A stretch of DNA of 64,000 nucleotides, taken from contig NZ_BDBH01000004.1 in assembly GCF_001612885.1 (NCBI RefSeq), positions 310,001 to 374,000 on the forward strand, in the 5' to 3' direction. The notes under the pieces were generated by a model that was not told the DNA's origin, did not search any database, and saw nothing but the letters and a program-made list of their open reading frames with translations. This DNA is from Nocardia harenae NBRC 108248. Lineage in GTDB: Bacteria; Actinomycetota; Actinomycetes; Mycobacteriales; Mycobacteriaceae. The position numbers and the translations under genes were made by a program. Position 1 is the stretch's first letter. Every line of letters starts with the position of its first letter. This document shows, one piece after another, positions 17,126-24,833 of this stretch.

Positions 17126-18351
17126 TCGATTTCGGTGCGCTGCTGCGGCCGGGCTCGGGGGTCTGGTGGAGCCAGGCCGCCGCCGAGCCCCGGCCGCTGG
17201 TGGACGCGTTGCTCGCCCAGGCGGGCGCGCTCGGTCCGCTGCGGCTGTTCACCGGGTTGAGCTGGAACGACCAACTGGCACAGTCGATCTCGCCCGCCGA
17301 CATCATGGTCTCCTACGGCGGGCTCGGCGCGCTGCGCGAGCTGGGCGCCACCGACCAGCTCGACGTGGTGCCCTGCCACTACTCGGCGCTGCCCCGGATG
17401 TTCGCCGAGCACCGGCTGCCGTGCGATGCCGGGCTGCTGCAGGTCGCGCCGCCGGACCGGGACGGCATGTGCTCGCTCGGCATCGGCGTCGACTACATGG
17501 CCGATGCGCTCGAGCACACCGGGGTGCTGGTCGCGGAGATCAACGCGCAGATGCCCACGGTCCCCGGCTCGCCGCGGATTCCGCTGCGCCGCTTCACCGC
17601 CACCGTGCGCACCGACCGGCCGCTGCAGGAGGAGGAGCGCAGGCCCGCCTCCGACGCCGACCGGCGGATCGCCGCCCACATCGCCGGGCTGATCGACGAC
17701 GGCGACACCATCCAGGTCGGGATCGGCTCGCTGGGCGCCGCGGTCTTCGACGCGCTCGCCGGGCACCGCGACCTGGGGGTGCACACCGGCATGATCACCG
17801 ACGGCGTGCGCACGCTGATCGACAAGGGCGTCGTCACCGGCGCCCGCAAGCAGATCGACACCGGGCTCGCGGTGGCGGGCACCGCGCTGGGCTCCGCGGA
17901 GCTCTACGCCCGGGTCGCGGAGCTGCCGCTGCTGTTCCGGCCCACCAGCTACACCCATGCCCCGCAGACACTCTCCCGGCTCTCCTCGCTGGTCGCGGTG
18001 AACTTCGCGATCGAGGTCGACCTCACCGGCCAGGTCGGCGCGGAGATGAGCCAGGGCACCTACCTGGGCGCGGTCGGCGGCCAGGTCGACTTCGCCCGCG
18101 CCGCGGCGCTCACCGGACGGCGCTCGATCGTCGCGCTGCGCTCGACGGTGCGCGGCCGCTCCTCGATCAAGTTCGCCCTCGACGAGGGCGTGGTCACCAC
18201 CGCCCGCGCCGACGTGGACTGCGTGGTCACCGAACACGGCGTCGCGCACCTGCGCGGCGAGCCGCTGGCCGAGCGCAGGCGCAGGCTGATCGCGATCGCC
18301 GCCCCGGAATTCCGCGACGACCTGGCCCGCGCGATCCACACCGCATCCTGA
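17122..18351 (+). CDS. Acetyl-CoA hydrolase/transferase family protein (4-hydroxybutyrate CoA-transferase-like)
   Basis: Single-chain family I CoA-transferase of 409 aa. The C-terminal domain shows AIEVDLTGQVGAE, where a glutamate is expected to form the acyl-glutamate intermediate, then the signature VTEHGVAHLRG. It would move CoA between a pathway acid and acetate or hydrolyse acetyl-CoA. The GTG start overlaps the thiolase stop, so the two are coupled. Members of this family often carry the label acetyl-CoA hydrolase; the true acceptor here is not known. Confidence 0.88.
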   Translation: MIDFGALLRPGSGVWWSQAAAEPRPLVDALLAQAGALGPLRLFTGLSWNDQLAQSISPADIMVSYGGLGALRELGATDQLDVVPCHYSALPRMFAEHRLPCDAGLLQVAPPDRDGMCSLGIGVDYMADALEHTGVLVAEINAQMPTVPGSPRIPLRRFTATVRTDRPLQEEERRPASDADRRIAAHIAGLIDDGDTIQVGIGSLGAAVFDALAGHRDLGVHTGMITDGVRTLIDKGVVTGARKQIDTGLAVAGTALGSAELYARVAELPLLFRPTSYTHAPQTLSRLSSLVAVNFAIEVDLTGQVGAEMSQGTYLGAVGGQVDFARAAALTGRRSIVALRSTVRGRSSIKFALDEGVVTTARADVDCVVTEHGVAHLRGEPLAERRRRLIAIAAPEFRDDLARAIHTAS

Positions 18352-18374
18352 CCCCACCGAAAGGGAACGACACC

Positions 18375-19133
18375 ATGAGCAACCGAATCGCACTCGTCAC
18401 CGGCGGCGCCCAGGGCATCGGCGAGGGCATCTCGCGCAGGCTGGCGGCGGCCGGCTTCCGGGTCGCCGTCGCCGACCTGAACCTCGAGGCTGCCCAGCAG
18501 ACCGCCAAGGAGATCGTGGCCGCCGGGGGCGAGGCCGTCGCCGTCCCGATCGACGTCACCGACACCGCCGCGGTGCGCACCGCGGTCGAGCGCACCACCG
18601 CCGAGCTCGGCCCGATCGAGGTCGTGGTGAACAACGCGGGCTGGGACGACTTCATGACCTTCCTGGAGACCGACGAGGCGTTCTGGGACAAGATTCTGGA
18701 TATCAATTTCAAGGGCGCGCTGCGGGTGAACCACGCGGTGGTGCCCGGCATGATCGAGCGCGGCTTCGGCCGGGTGATCAATATCGGCTCCGACGCGGGC
18801 CGGGTCGGCTCCTCGCTGGAGGCGGTCTACTCCGGGGCCAAGGGCGGCATCATCGCCTTCACCAAGACGCTCGCCCGCGAGGTCGCCACCAAGGGCGTCA
18901 CCGTCAACACCGTGTGCCCGGGTCCCACCGACACCCCGGCGCTGCGCAAGTTCGCGAACAACTCCGGCCAGGACGCCGACAAGGTGCTCGGCGGCATGAC
19001 CCGCGCGGTTCCGATGAAGCGGCTCGCCTCGCCCGCGGATGTCGCCGCCGCGGTCGCCTTCTTCGCCTCCGACGAGGCCGGCTACGTCACCGGGCAGACG
19101 CTGTCGGTCAGCGGCGGCCTGACGATGGCGTGA
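18375..19133 (+). CDS. BadH-like SDR (2-hydroxycyclohexanecarboxyl-CoA dehydrogenase type)
   Basis: Short-chain dehydrogenase of 252 aa with TGGAQGIG, NNAGWDDF, NIGSDAGRVGSSLEAVYSGA and the ending SVSGGLTM. The RVGSSxEAVY run around the catalytic tyrosine and the SVSGGLTM end match, from memory, Rhodopseudomonas BadH, which oxidises 2-hydroxycyclohexane-1-carboxyl-CoA to the 2-keto ester. Together with the BadI-like hydrolase at 27 kb this suggests a ring-opening route. The function is inferred from two marker genes, since similar SDRs act on acyclic 3-hydroxyacyl-CoAs. A truncated BadI/MenB-like remnant begins at its stop codon. Confidence 0.8.
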   Translation: MSNRIALVTGGAQGIGEGISRRLAAAGFRVAVADLNLEAAQQTAKEIVAAGGEAVAVPIDVTDTAAVRTAVERTTAELGPIEVVVNNAGWDDFMTFLETDEAFWDKILDINFKGALRVNHAVVPGMIERGFGRVINIGSDAGRVGSSLEAVYSGAKGGIIAFTKTLAREVATKGVTVNTVCPGPTDTPALRKFANNSGQDADKVLGGMTRAVPMKRLASPADVAAAVAFFASDEAGYVTGQTLSVSGGLTMA

Positions 19134-19281
19134 GCGCCCCCGCGGTGGAGTGGACGACGGTACGCCGCTACGACGACGTCGACTACGCCCGCACCGAGGT
19201 CGGTATCGCCCGGATCATGTGCAGATCGTCTGCGACCTGACCATCGCCGCCGACAGCGACCGTTTCCCGCGCCTGGCCTGA
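19130..19281 (+). pseudogene. Remnant of a BadI/MenB-like enoyl-CoA hydratase family gene
   Basis: A GTG overlapping the BadH-like stop opens a 36-codon frame (19130-19240) whose sequence EWTTVRRYDDVDY then EVGIARI resembles the N-terminus of BadI/MenB-type hydrolases. The similarity then stops. In a second frame from 19216 to the stop at 19281 comes VQIVCDLTIAADSDRF, which matches the conserved HVLxVCDLTIAADxxxF segment found about 110 residues further on in such proteins (compare the intact copy at 27 kb). About 300 bases appear to be missing and the junction near 19211-19218 changes frame. It looks like the stump of a second, badH-linked badI. Confidence 0.75.
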
Positions 19282-19300
19282 GCACGACAGGGAGAGTTCG

Positions 19301-20344
19301 ATGACGACATTCGGGATCAACGCCTTCGGCACCGGCCGCGGCCGGGCGCGGTTCGAGTCCATGGCCGCTCTGGCCCGCGAGGCCGAGGCGATCGGCTGCG
19401 CGGCGGTGTGGACCAGCGAGCTCTACAACCGCTCGGCCACCGTTCCGCTGGCCGCGCTCGCGGCGGGCACCAGCACCGTCGCGATCGGCAGCAATATCGC
19501 CTACGGGGTGGGGCGCAGCCCGCTTATCTGGGCGGCCGAGGCCCGCGATCTGGACGAATTGTCCGGCGGCAGGCTGATTCTCGGGCTCGGTAACGGCACC
19601 CCGACCATGATGGAGGCCTGGCACGGGGTCAGCGGCGAGGCTCCGGCTGCTCGCATGGCCGAGCTGGTGACGGTGCTGAACGCGCTGTGGCGGCTGCACG
19701 AGGGGCCGGTGCGGCACGAGGGGCGCTTCTATCGGGTGCACCTCACCCCGACCTCCGAGGTGCCCGAACCGGTGCGGCCGCGGATCCCGATCTGGATCGC
19801 CGGGGTGAACCCGCTGATGCTGCGCACCGCAGGCGAGCACGCCGACGGGCTGGTCGGGCACCCCCTGTTCACCGCCGAGTACGTGCGCGGCCCTGTGGTC
19901 GCGGCGCTCGCGGAGGGCGCGGCGCGCGCCGGCCGCGATCCGGGTGCGGTGACCGTGATGGGCATCCGCATGTGCGCGATCGACGACGACATCGAGATCG
20001 CCCGCGCGCAGGCGGCTTTCGCGATCGGGCAGTACGCGGCCTCGCGGGTCTACGACCGGCTGTTCGCCCTGCACGGCTGGAGCGGTGCGCAGCAGCGCAT
20101 CCGGCAGGCGGCCCGCGCGCGCGACCGCGCGGCGCTGATCCGCGCGGTGAGCGACGAGATGATCGATGCCATCACCATCGCGTGCACGCCCGGCGAGTTC
20201 GCCGCGGCGCTGGACCGGCTGCCCGCCTGCTTCGATCACCTCGACCTGATCGCCCCGCCGTGGGGGCTCTCCGCGGAACAGACCGCGGCGACGAACGCCG
20301 CGATCCTGGCCGGGCTGCGCACCCACCTGGCCGCGGCGGTGTGA
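19301..20344 (+). CDS. Luciferase-like (LLM) F420/flavin-dependent oxidoreductase
   Basis: TIM-barrel oxidoreductase of 347 aa in the bacterial luciferase superfamily. Recognisable parts are the AREAEAIGCAAVWTSELYNR start of the barrel, SGGRLILGLGNGTP and PRIPIWIAGVNPLMLRTAGE. In actinomycetes most such proteins use F420 and act as dehydrogenases or reductases; some use FMN as monooxygenases. The reaction here cannot be assigned. GGGAGAG precedes the ATG. It is the last gene of the long rightward operon and converges on the GntR gene. Confidence 0.85.
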   Translation: MTTFGINAFGTGRGRARFESMAALAREAEAIGCAAVWTSELYNRSATVPLAALAAGTSTVAIGSNIAYGVGRSPLIWAAEARDLDELSGGRLILGLGNGTPTMMEAWHGVSGEAPAARMAELVTVLNALWRLHEGPVRHEGRFYRVHLTPTSEVPEPVRPRIPIWIAGVNPLMLRTAGEHADGLVGHPLFTAEYVRGPVVAALAEGAARAGRDPGAVTVMGIRMCAIDDDIEIARAQAAFAIGQYAASRVYDRLFALHGWSGAQQRIRQAARARDRAALIRAVSDEMIDAITIACTPGEFAAALDRLPACFDHLDLIAPPWGLSAEQTAATNAAILAGLRTHLAAAV

Positions 20345-20353
20345 GGCCGCGGC

Positions 20354-21127
20354 TCAGGAGTCGCCGAGCTCGATCTCGGTGCGCTGCTCGATCTGGACCA
20401 CGGCCTCGGCGTAGCCGTGCACGTGCTTGCCCATGCGCCGGGTGGCGGCGGCGGCATCCCCGGCCCGGATGGCGTCGGTGATCGTCTTGTGCGCCCGGTA
20501 GGTGGTCCTGCGGACCTCGTCGTCGACGAAGGCCTGGTTCTCGGTCGAGCTGTAGATCGCCTTGGACAGCGCGGACATGAAGCCGGTGAGCAGCTCGTTG
20601 TGGCTGGCGGTGGCCACTGCCAGGTGCCAGTCCACATTGGCCTGCAGAAAAGACTCGAGCGGCAGCTCCGGATCGCCGACGGCGACATTGGCGGCGTCGA
20701 GGGCGGCCAGATCCTGCTCGGTGCGGTACTTCGCGGCCAGCCCGGCGCACGCGGGCTCGATCGCCTCGCGGGTCTCCAGCAGCGCCGTCAGCCGCAGCTG
20801 CTGGCCGCGGATGAGCAGGCTCACCGAGGTCGCCACCGCCTCGCCGCCCGGCTGCTGGACGAAGGCGCCGCCGGAGCGGCCGGTCTTGATGACGACGAAG
20901 CCCTGCACCTCGAGGATGCGCAGCGCCTCGCGCACGGTGGTGCGGCTCATCTGGGTCTGGGCGACCAGCTCGCGCTCCGGCGGCAGCGCGGTGCCGGGGG
21001 GGAAATCGCCGCGCAGGATGCGCTCGCGCAGATCGTTGGCGAGCACATCGGAGGCCTTCGGGACCTGCATCGGCTGCAACCGGACCGGTCGGCGCGCAAC
21101 CGTGCCCGTGGCGGGCGATTCGGTCAT
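20354..21127 (-). CDS. FadR-subfamily GntR transcriptional regulator, probable master regulator of the island
   Basis: Regulator of 257 aa. The N-terminal winged helix (PPERELVAQTQMSRTTVREA followed by LEVQGFVVIKTGRSGG) is the GntR type. The C-terminal all-helical FCD ligand domain shows VDWHLAVATASHN, where metal- or ligand-binding D and H residues usually lie. FadR-type proteins are known to bind TGGT-N3-ACCA palindromes and to be released by an acyl-CoA or organic acid. Two such sites flank its own promoter and others precede most operons of the island. The ATG at 21127 directly follows a site. Confidence 0.9.
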   Translation of the reverse strand: MTESPATGTVARRPVRLQPMQVPKASDVLANDLRERILRGDFPPGTALPPERELVAQTQMSRTTVREALRILEVQGFVVIKTGRSGGAFVQQPGGEAVATSVSLLIRGQQLRLTALLETREAIEPACAGLAAKYRTEQDLAALDAANVAVGDPELPLESFLQANVDWHLAVATASHNELLTGFMSALSKAIYSSTENQAFVDDEVRRTTYRAHKTITDAIRAGDAAAATRRMGKHVHGYAEAVVQIEQRTEIELGDS

Positions 21128-21148
21128 TGCCACCTGCTTTCTGTGCAT

Positions 21149-21167
21149 TTGGTCGTACCTAAATCTA
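21149..21167 (-). promoter_or_regulatory. gntR promoter -10 box with FadR-type operator
   Basis: TTGGT-CGT-ACCTA at 21149-21161 lies 22 bases before the GntR start codon, directly downstream of TAGATT (minus strand, 21167-21162), a good -10 box. A repressor here would cover the transcription start, consistent with autorepression. The -35 region is weak. Confidence 0.6.
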
Positions 21168-21210
21168 CCAGGGAGGGTACCGAACGGCGACTTCGACGAG
21201 TACATTTGTA

Positions 21211-21225
21211 TTTGGTACGACCAAA
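21211..21225. promoter_or_regulatory. Perfect FadR-type operator TTTGGT-N3-ACCAAA
   Basis: The best operator of the set, a 15-bp inverted repeat with an ACG centre, lies between the GntR gene and the enoyl-CoA hydratase operon. It is 8 bases upstream of the -35 box of the rightward promoter. Confidence 0.75.
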
Positions 21226-21232
21226 ATAATGG

Positions 21233-21261
21233 TTGACTTGAAGTTGGTTCGAGTCTAGTTT
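21233..21261 (+). promoter_or_regulatory. Promoter of the enoyl-CoA hydratase operon
   Basis: TTGACT (21233-21238) and TAGTTT (21256-21261) are separated by 17 bases, 14 bases before the GTG start at 21275. The strong operator immediately upstream suggests control by the GntR protein. Confidence 0.6.
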
Positions 21262-21274
21262 CCGAAGGAGAGCT

Positions 21275-22087
21275 GTGCCGGTGCCGAGGCGAAACGAGGG
21301 TGCGATGACGGACCGTGCTGCCGACGTGGTCACGTGGGAATCCGTGCTGCCGGGAATCACCGTGGTCCGGATGGCGCGCCCACCGGCCAACGCTCTCGGC
21401 GTACCGCTGCTCGAGGGGCTGCACGCGGCCATGGACGCCGCCGAGAAGACCGGTGATGTCAAGGTCATGGTGATCGCCTCGGCGCTGCGGAAGTTCTTCG
21501 CCGCAGGCGCCGACATCAAGCACCTGTCGGCGATCGATGCCCCGTCTTTCACCGCCTACGGCGATCTCATGCGCGCGGTCAACGACCGGCTGGCGGCCGC
21601 ACCGTGGATCTCGATCGCCGCGGTCGACGGGATCGCGCTCGGCGGCGGGCTCGAGCTCGCCTTGGCCTGCACCCTGCGGGTCACCGGGCCGGACGGCCGG
21701 TTCGGGCTGCCCGAGGTCAAGCTCGGCCTCATCCCCGGCGCGGGCGGCACGCAGCGGCTGCCCCGGCTGGTCGGGCGGGGCCGGGCGCTCGACATCATGC
21801 TCACCGCGCGCCAGGCCGACGCCGAGGAGGCGTACCGGATCGGGCTGGCGGACCGGCGCACCGACGGCGACGCGCTCGACGCCGCCCTGCGGTTCGCCGC
21901 CGAGCTGCTCGGCCCCTCGCTGCCCGCGCAGCTCGCCGTGGTGCGCACCGTGGACGCCGCGCACGATCTGCCGCTGGCCGACGGCGCCCGCGTCGAGGTC
22001 GAGCAGATCCAGTCGCTGTTCGAGGCGGGGGAGGCGGCCGAGGGCATCGCCGCCTTCGTCGGCAAGCGCGCCCCGAATTTCCGCTGA
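21275..22087 (+). CDS. Enoyl-CoA hydratase/isomerase family protein
   Basis: Crotonase-fold enzyme of 270 aa. The oxyanion-hole segments are SALRKFFAAGADIKHL and DGIALGGGLELALAC. One catalytic glutamate is seen in FGLPEVKLGLIPGAGGTQRL, while the second position, glutamate in rat crotonase, is aspartate (ALDIMLTA), so hydration is possible but not certain. The GTG at 21275 has AAGGAGAG at ideal spacing; an in-frame ATG at 21305 with GAGGG is a reasonable alternative. It is the first gene of an operon with two more hydratases, a phosphotransferase and a CrtC/AttH-like protein. Confidence 0.87.
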   Translation: MPVPRRNEGAMTDRAADVVTWESVLPGITVVRMARPPANALGVPLLEGLHAAMDAAEKTGDVKVMVIASALRKFFAAGADIKHLSAIDAPSFTAYGDLMRAVNDRLAAAPWISIAAVDGIALGGGLELALACTLRVTGPDGRFGLPEVKLGLIPGAGGTQRLPRLVGRGRALDIMLTARQADAEEAYRIGLADRRTDGDALDAALRFAAELLGPSLPAQLAVVRTVDAAHDLPLADGARVEVEQIQSLFEAGEAAEGIAAFVGKRAPNFR

Positions 22088-22104
22088 CCCCGAGGAGTCC
22101 CGCG

Positions 22105-22917
22105 ATGAAGACCCTGGACGAACGATTCGAGACCCTGCGCGCCGAGGAGGTGGCGCCGGGCATCGTGGTCGCCACCCTGAACCGGCCCGACCGCTACAAC
22201 GCCATGACCAACACCATGTTCGTCGAGCTGGAGCGGCTGGCCTGGGGGCTGGAGACCGAGGAGAGCGCCCGCGTGCTCGTGCTCACCGGCGCGGGCCGGG
22301 CATTCTGCTCCGGCTACGACCTGGCCGACGCCGACGACCTGCCCGGACTCGGCGCGCTCGGCATGCTCGACCAGCAGGAGCGCGCCGCCCGCGCGCTCAC
22401 CGCGATCCGCTCGCTGCGGGTGCCGGTGATCGCCGCGGTGAACGGCCCGGCCGCGGGCGGCGGGCTGGCGCTGGCGCTGGCCGCCGACATCCGGCTGGCG
22501 AGCCCGGCCGCCAAGTTCAACGCCGCGTTCGTCCGGATCGGGCTCTCGGCGGGCGATCTGGGCACCTCCTGGCTGCTCACCCGGCTCATCGGCCCAGCCA
22601 AGACCAGCGAGATCTGCTTCACCGGCCGGATCGTCGACGCCACCGAGGCCGCCGAGCTCGGCATCGTCAACTCCGTCTGCGCGGACGGCGAGGTGGTCGC
22701 CGCGGCGATCGCGCTGGCCGAGCAGATCGTCACCAACTCCCCGGGCGGGGTGCAGCTGTCCAAGCGCGCGCTGCAGGCCAACCTCGAGGTCGGCTCCTAC
22801 GCCGCCGCGCTGGAGCTGGAGAACCGGGGTCAGGCGCTGCTCACCCGCAGCCCGGACATGGCCGAGGCGCTGAGCGCCTTCAAGGAGAAGCGCGCGCCGC
22901 ACTTCCAGGGCACCTAG
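22105..22917 (+). CDS. Enoyl-CoA hydratase/isomerase family protein, tandem paralogue A
   Basis: Crotonase-fold protein of 270 aa with LTGAGRAFCSGYDLAD and NGPAAGGGLALALAADIRLA forming the oxyanion hole. The loop that carries the first catalytic glutamate in true hydratases reads AAFVRIGLSAGDLGTSWLL with no glutamate, while the second is kept (TSEICFTG). It closely resembles the next gene along its whole length, for example SPGGVQLSKRALQANLEVGS and LELENRGQALLTR. GAGGAG precedes the ATG. The reaction may be isomerisation or C-C cleavage rather than simple hydration (inference). Confidence 0.88.
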   Translation: MKTLDERFETLRAEEVAPGIVVATLNRPDRYNAMTNTMFVELERLAWGLETEESARVLVLTGAGRAFCSGYDLADADDLPGLGALGMLDQQERAARALTAIRSLRVPVIAAVNGPAAGGGLALALAADIRLASPAAKFNAAFVRIGLSAGDLGTSWLLTRLIGPAKTSEICFTGRIVDATEAAELGIVNSVCADGEVVAAAIALAEQIVTNSPGGVQLSKRALQANLEVGSYAAALELENRGQALLTRSPDMAEALSAFKEKRAPHFQGT

Positions 22918-22950
22918 ACCGATCCCGCACACCAGCAGACAGGCCGCGAC

Positions 22951-23763
22951 ATGACCATCGACTTTCCCGCGCTCGAGACGCTGACCTTCGAGGAGCCGGA
23001 GCCCGGCATCGGCATCCTGCGGATGAACCGCCCGGACCGGATGAACTCCCAGACGGTGCGGATGTTCCACGACTACCTGGCCGCGGGCCGGGCGCTGCGC
23101 GACAGCGGGCTGCGCGCGCTGATCGTCACCGGAACCGGCGAGCGCGCGTTCTGCCCCGGCTTCGACCTCGACGAGATCGGCGTGCTCACCGAGATGGGGG
23201 TGCGGGAGTTCCTGCGCTTCCAGGAGACCGCCACCGGCGGCATCCAATCCCTGCGCCACCTGCCGTTCCCGGTGCTCGCAGCGATCCACGGCCCGGCCAC
23301 CGGCGGCGGGCTGGCGCTCGCGCTGGCCTGCGACATCCGGCTGGCGGCGCCCACCCTGAAGATGAGCGCCGCCTTCGTCAAGGTCGGGCTCTCCATCGGC
23401 GAGCTGGGCACCTCGTTCACCCTCACCCGGCTGGTCGGGCCGGCCCGCGCGGCCGAGATCGCCTACACCGCACGGATCGTCGAGGCCGATGAGGCGCTGC
23501 GCATCGGCCTGGTGAACCAGGTCGTCCCCACCGCGGAGCTGCTCGGCGCGGCGCTGGCGATGGCGCGGCAGATCGCGCAGAACTCGCCGGGCGGGGTGCG
23601 GATGTCCAAGCGGGCAATCCAGCGCAATGCCGAGATCGGCTCCTACGAGGCCGCGCTCGAGCTGGAGAACCGCGGCCAGGCGCTGCTCACCCGCACCGAC
23701 GACATGCCGGAGGCGCTGGCGGCCTTCAAGGCCAAGCGCACCCCCGAGTTCACCGGCCGGTGA
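22951..23763 (+). CDS. Enoyl-CoA hydratase/isomerase family protein, tandem paralogue B
   Basis: Crotonase-fold protein of 270 aa, the same length as its upstream paralogue, with VTGTGERAFCPGFDLDEIG and HGPATGGGLALALACDIRLA. The active-site loop reads AAFVKVGLSIGELGTSFTL; the glutamate in SIGELG replaces an aspartate in paralogue A and could be catalytic, and the AAEIAYTA glutamate is also present. The two genes look like an old tandem duplication that has diverged in the active site. The stop overlaps the GTG of the phosphotransferase gene. Confidence 0.88.
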   Translation: MTIDFPALETLTFEEPEPGIGILRMNRPDRMNSQTVRMFHDYLAAGRALRDSGLRALIVTGTGERAFCPGFDLDEIGVLTEMGVREFLRFQETATGGIQSLRHLPFPVLAAIHGPATGGGLALALACDIRLAAPTLKMSAAFVKVGLSIGELGTSFTLTRLVGPARAAEIAYTARIVEADEALRIGLVNQVVPTAELLGAALAMARQIAQNSPGGVRMSKRAIQRNAEIGSYEAALELENRGQALLTRTDDMPEALAAFKAKRTPEFTGR

Positions 23764-24809
23764 CCGCGATGGCCTGGGACTGGACCCCCGAGACCACGGA
23801 AGCGCTGCGGCGGTTCCTCACCGGGCACGGCATCGTGTCCGGACCGATCACCACCCGCCCGGTGGGCGACGGGCACTCGAACCTGACCTTCCTGGTCAGC
23901 GACGGCGCCCGCCGGGTGATCGTGCGCCGCCCGCCGCCGCCCCCGATCCCGCCGGGCGCCAACGACATGCTCCGGGAGGCCAGGCTGCTGACCGCGCTGC
24001 ACCCGACCGCGGTCCCGGTGCCGCGGGTGCTCGCCGTCGCCGAGCGGGACGAGGTCCTCGACGTCCCGTTCTACGTGATGAGCTATGCCCCCGGACCGGT
24101 CGTCACCGCGCGCACCCCCGCCCCGCTGGACACCCCGCGGCAGCGCCGCGAGATCGGCGAAAGCCTGGTCGACACCCTCGCCGAGCTGCACGAGGTCGAT
24201 TGGCGCGCAGCCGGTCTGGAGCGCATCGGCAGGCCGGAGGGATTCAACCGGCGGCACCTGCGGCGGATGCGCCGGTTGATCGCCGACGACAGCGGCGCGG
24301 CACCGGCGGAGTTCGCCGAAATCGACGCCTGGCTCGACCAGCACACTCCCCCGGAATCCGGAGCCGCGCTGATCCACTGCGATTTCCGCATCGGCAACCT
24401 GGTGCTCGCCCCGGAGGCGCCGGGCCGGGTGGCCGCGGTGCTGGACTGGGAACTGGCCACCCTGGGCGACCCGCTGCTCGACATCGGCTACCTGCTCGCG
24501 ACCGTCCCGGAGCCGGGCCGCGCGCCCAACCCCACCGCCGAGCTCGGCGCAGCCATGCTCGAGGACGGCTACCCGAGCAGAACCGAACTCGCCGAACGCT
24601 ATGCGGCGCGCACCGGTCGCGATGTCGGCGCGCTGTCCTGGTACACCACGCTGGCGCTGTGGAAGCTGGCGGTGCTCTACGAATACAGCCGCCGCCGCGT
24701 GCTCGACGGCATCGGCGACCCCTACTACGCCGACCCGGCGCTGGTCGGGCGGTTTCTCGACGACGCCCGCCGCAGCGCCGGGCTCACCCCGGCCACGGCC
24801 CGCCCCTGA
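23760..24809 (+). CDS. APH-family phosphotransferase (ACAD10/11 kinase-domain-like), copy 1
   Basis: Kinase-fold protein of 349 aa related to aminoglycoside phosphotransferases. The catalytic loop is LIHCDFRIGNLVL and the metal-binding aspartate lies in VLDWELATLGDPLLDIGYL. Relatives fused to human ACAD10/ACAD11, and LvaA of Pseudomonas putida, phosphorylate 4-hydroxyacyl-CoAs; that role fits a fatty-acid-like pathway but is inference here. The GTG at 23760 overlaps the hydratase stop (GTGA); an ATG lies 9 bases on. It is directly followed by a CrtC/AttH-like gene, a pairing repeated at 36.7-38.9 kb. Confidence 0.87.
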   Translation: MTAMAWDWTPETTEALRRFLTGHGIVSGPITTRPVGDGHSNLTFLVSDGARRVIVRRPPPPPIPPGANDMLREARLLTALHPTAVPVPRVLAVAERDEVLDVPFYVMSYAPGPVVTARTPAPLDTPRQRREIGESLVDTLAELHEVDWRAAGLERIGRPEGFNRRHLRRMRRLIADDSGAAPAEFAEIDAWLDQHTPPESGAALIHCDFRIGNLVLAPEAPGRVAAVLDWELATLGDPLLDIGYLLATVPEPGRAPNPTAELGAAMLEDGYPSRTELAERYAARTGRDVGALSWYTTLALWKLAVLYEYSRRRVLDGIGDPYYADPALVGRFLDDARRSAGLTPATARP

Positions 24810-24833
24810 GCCCCGACCCGACAGAGGAGCACG

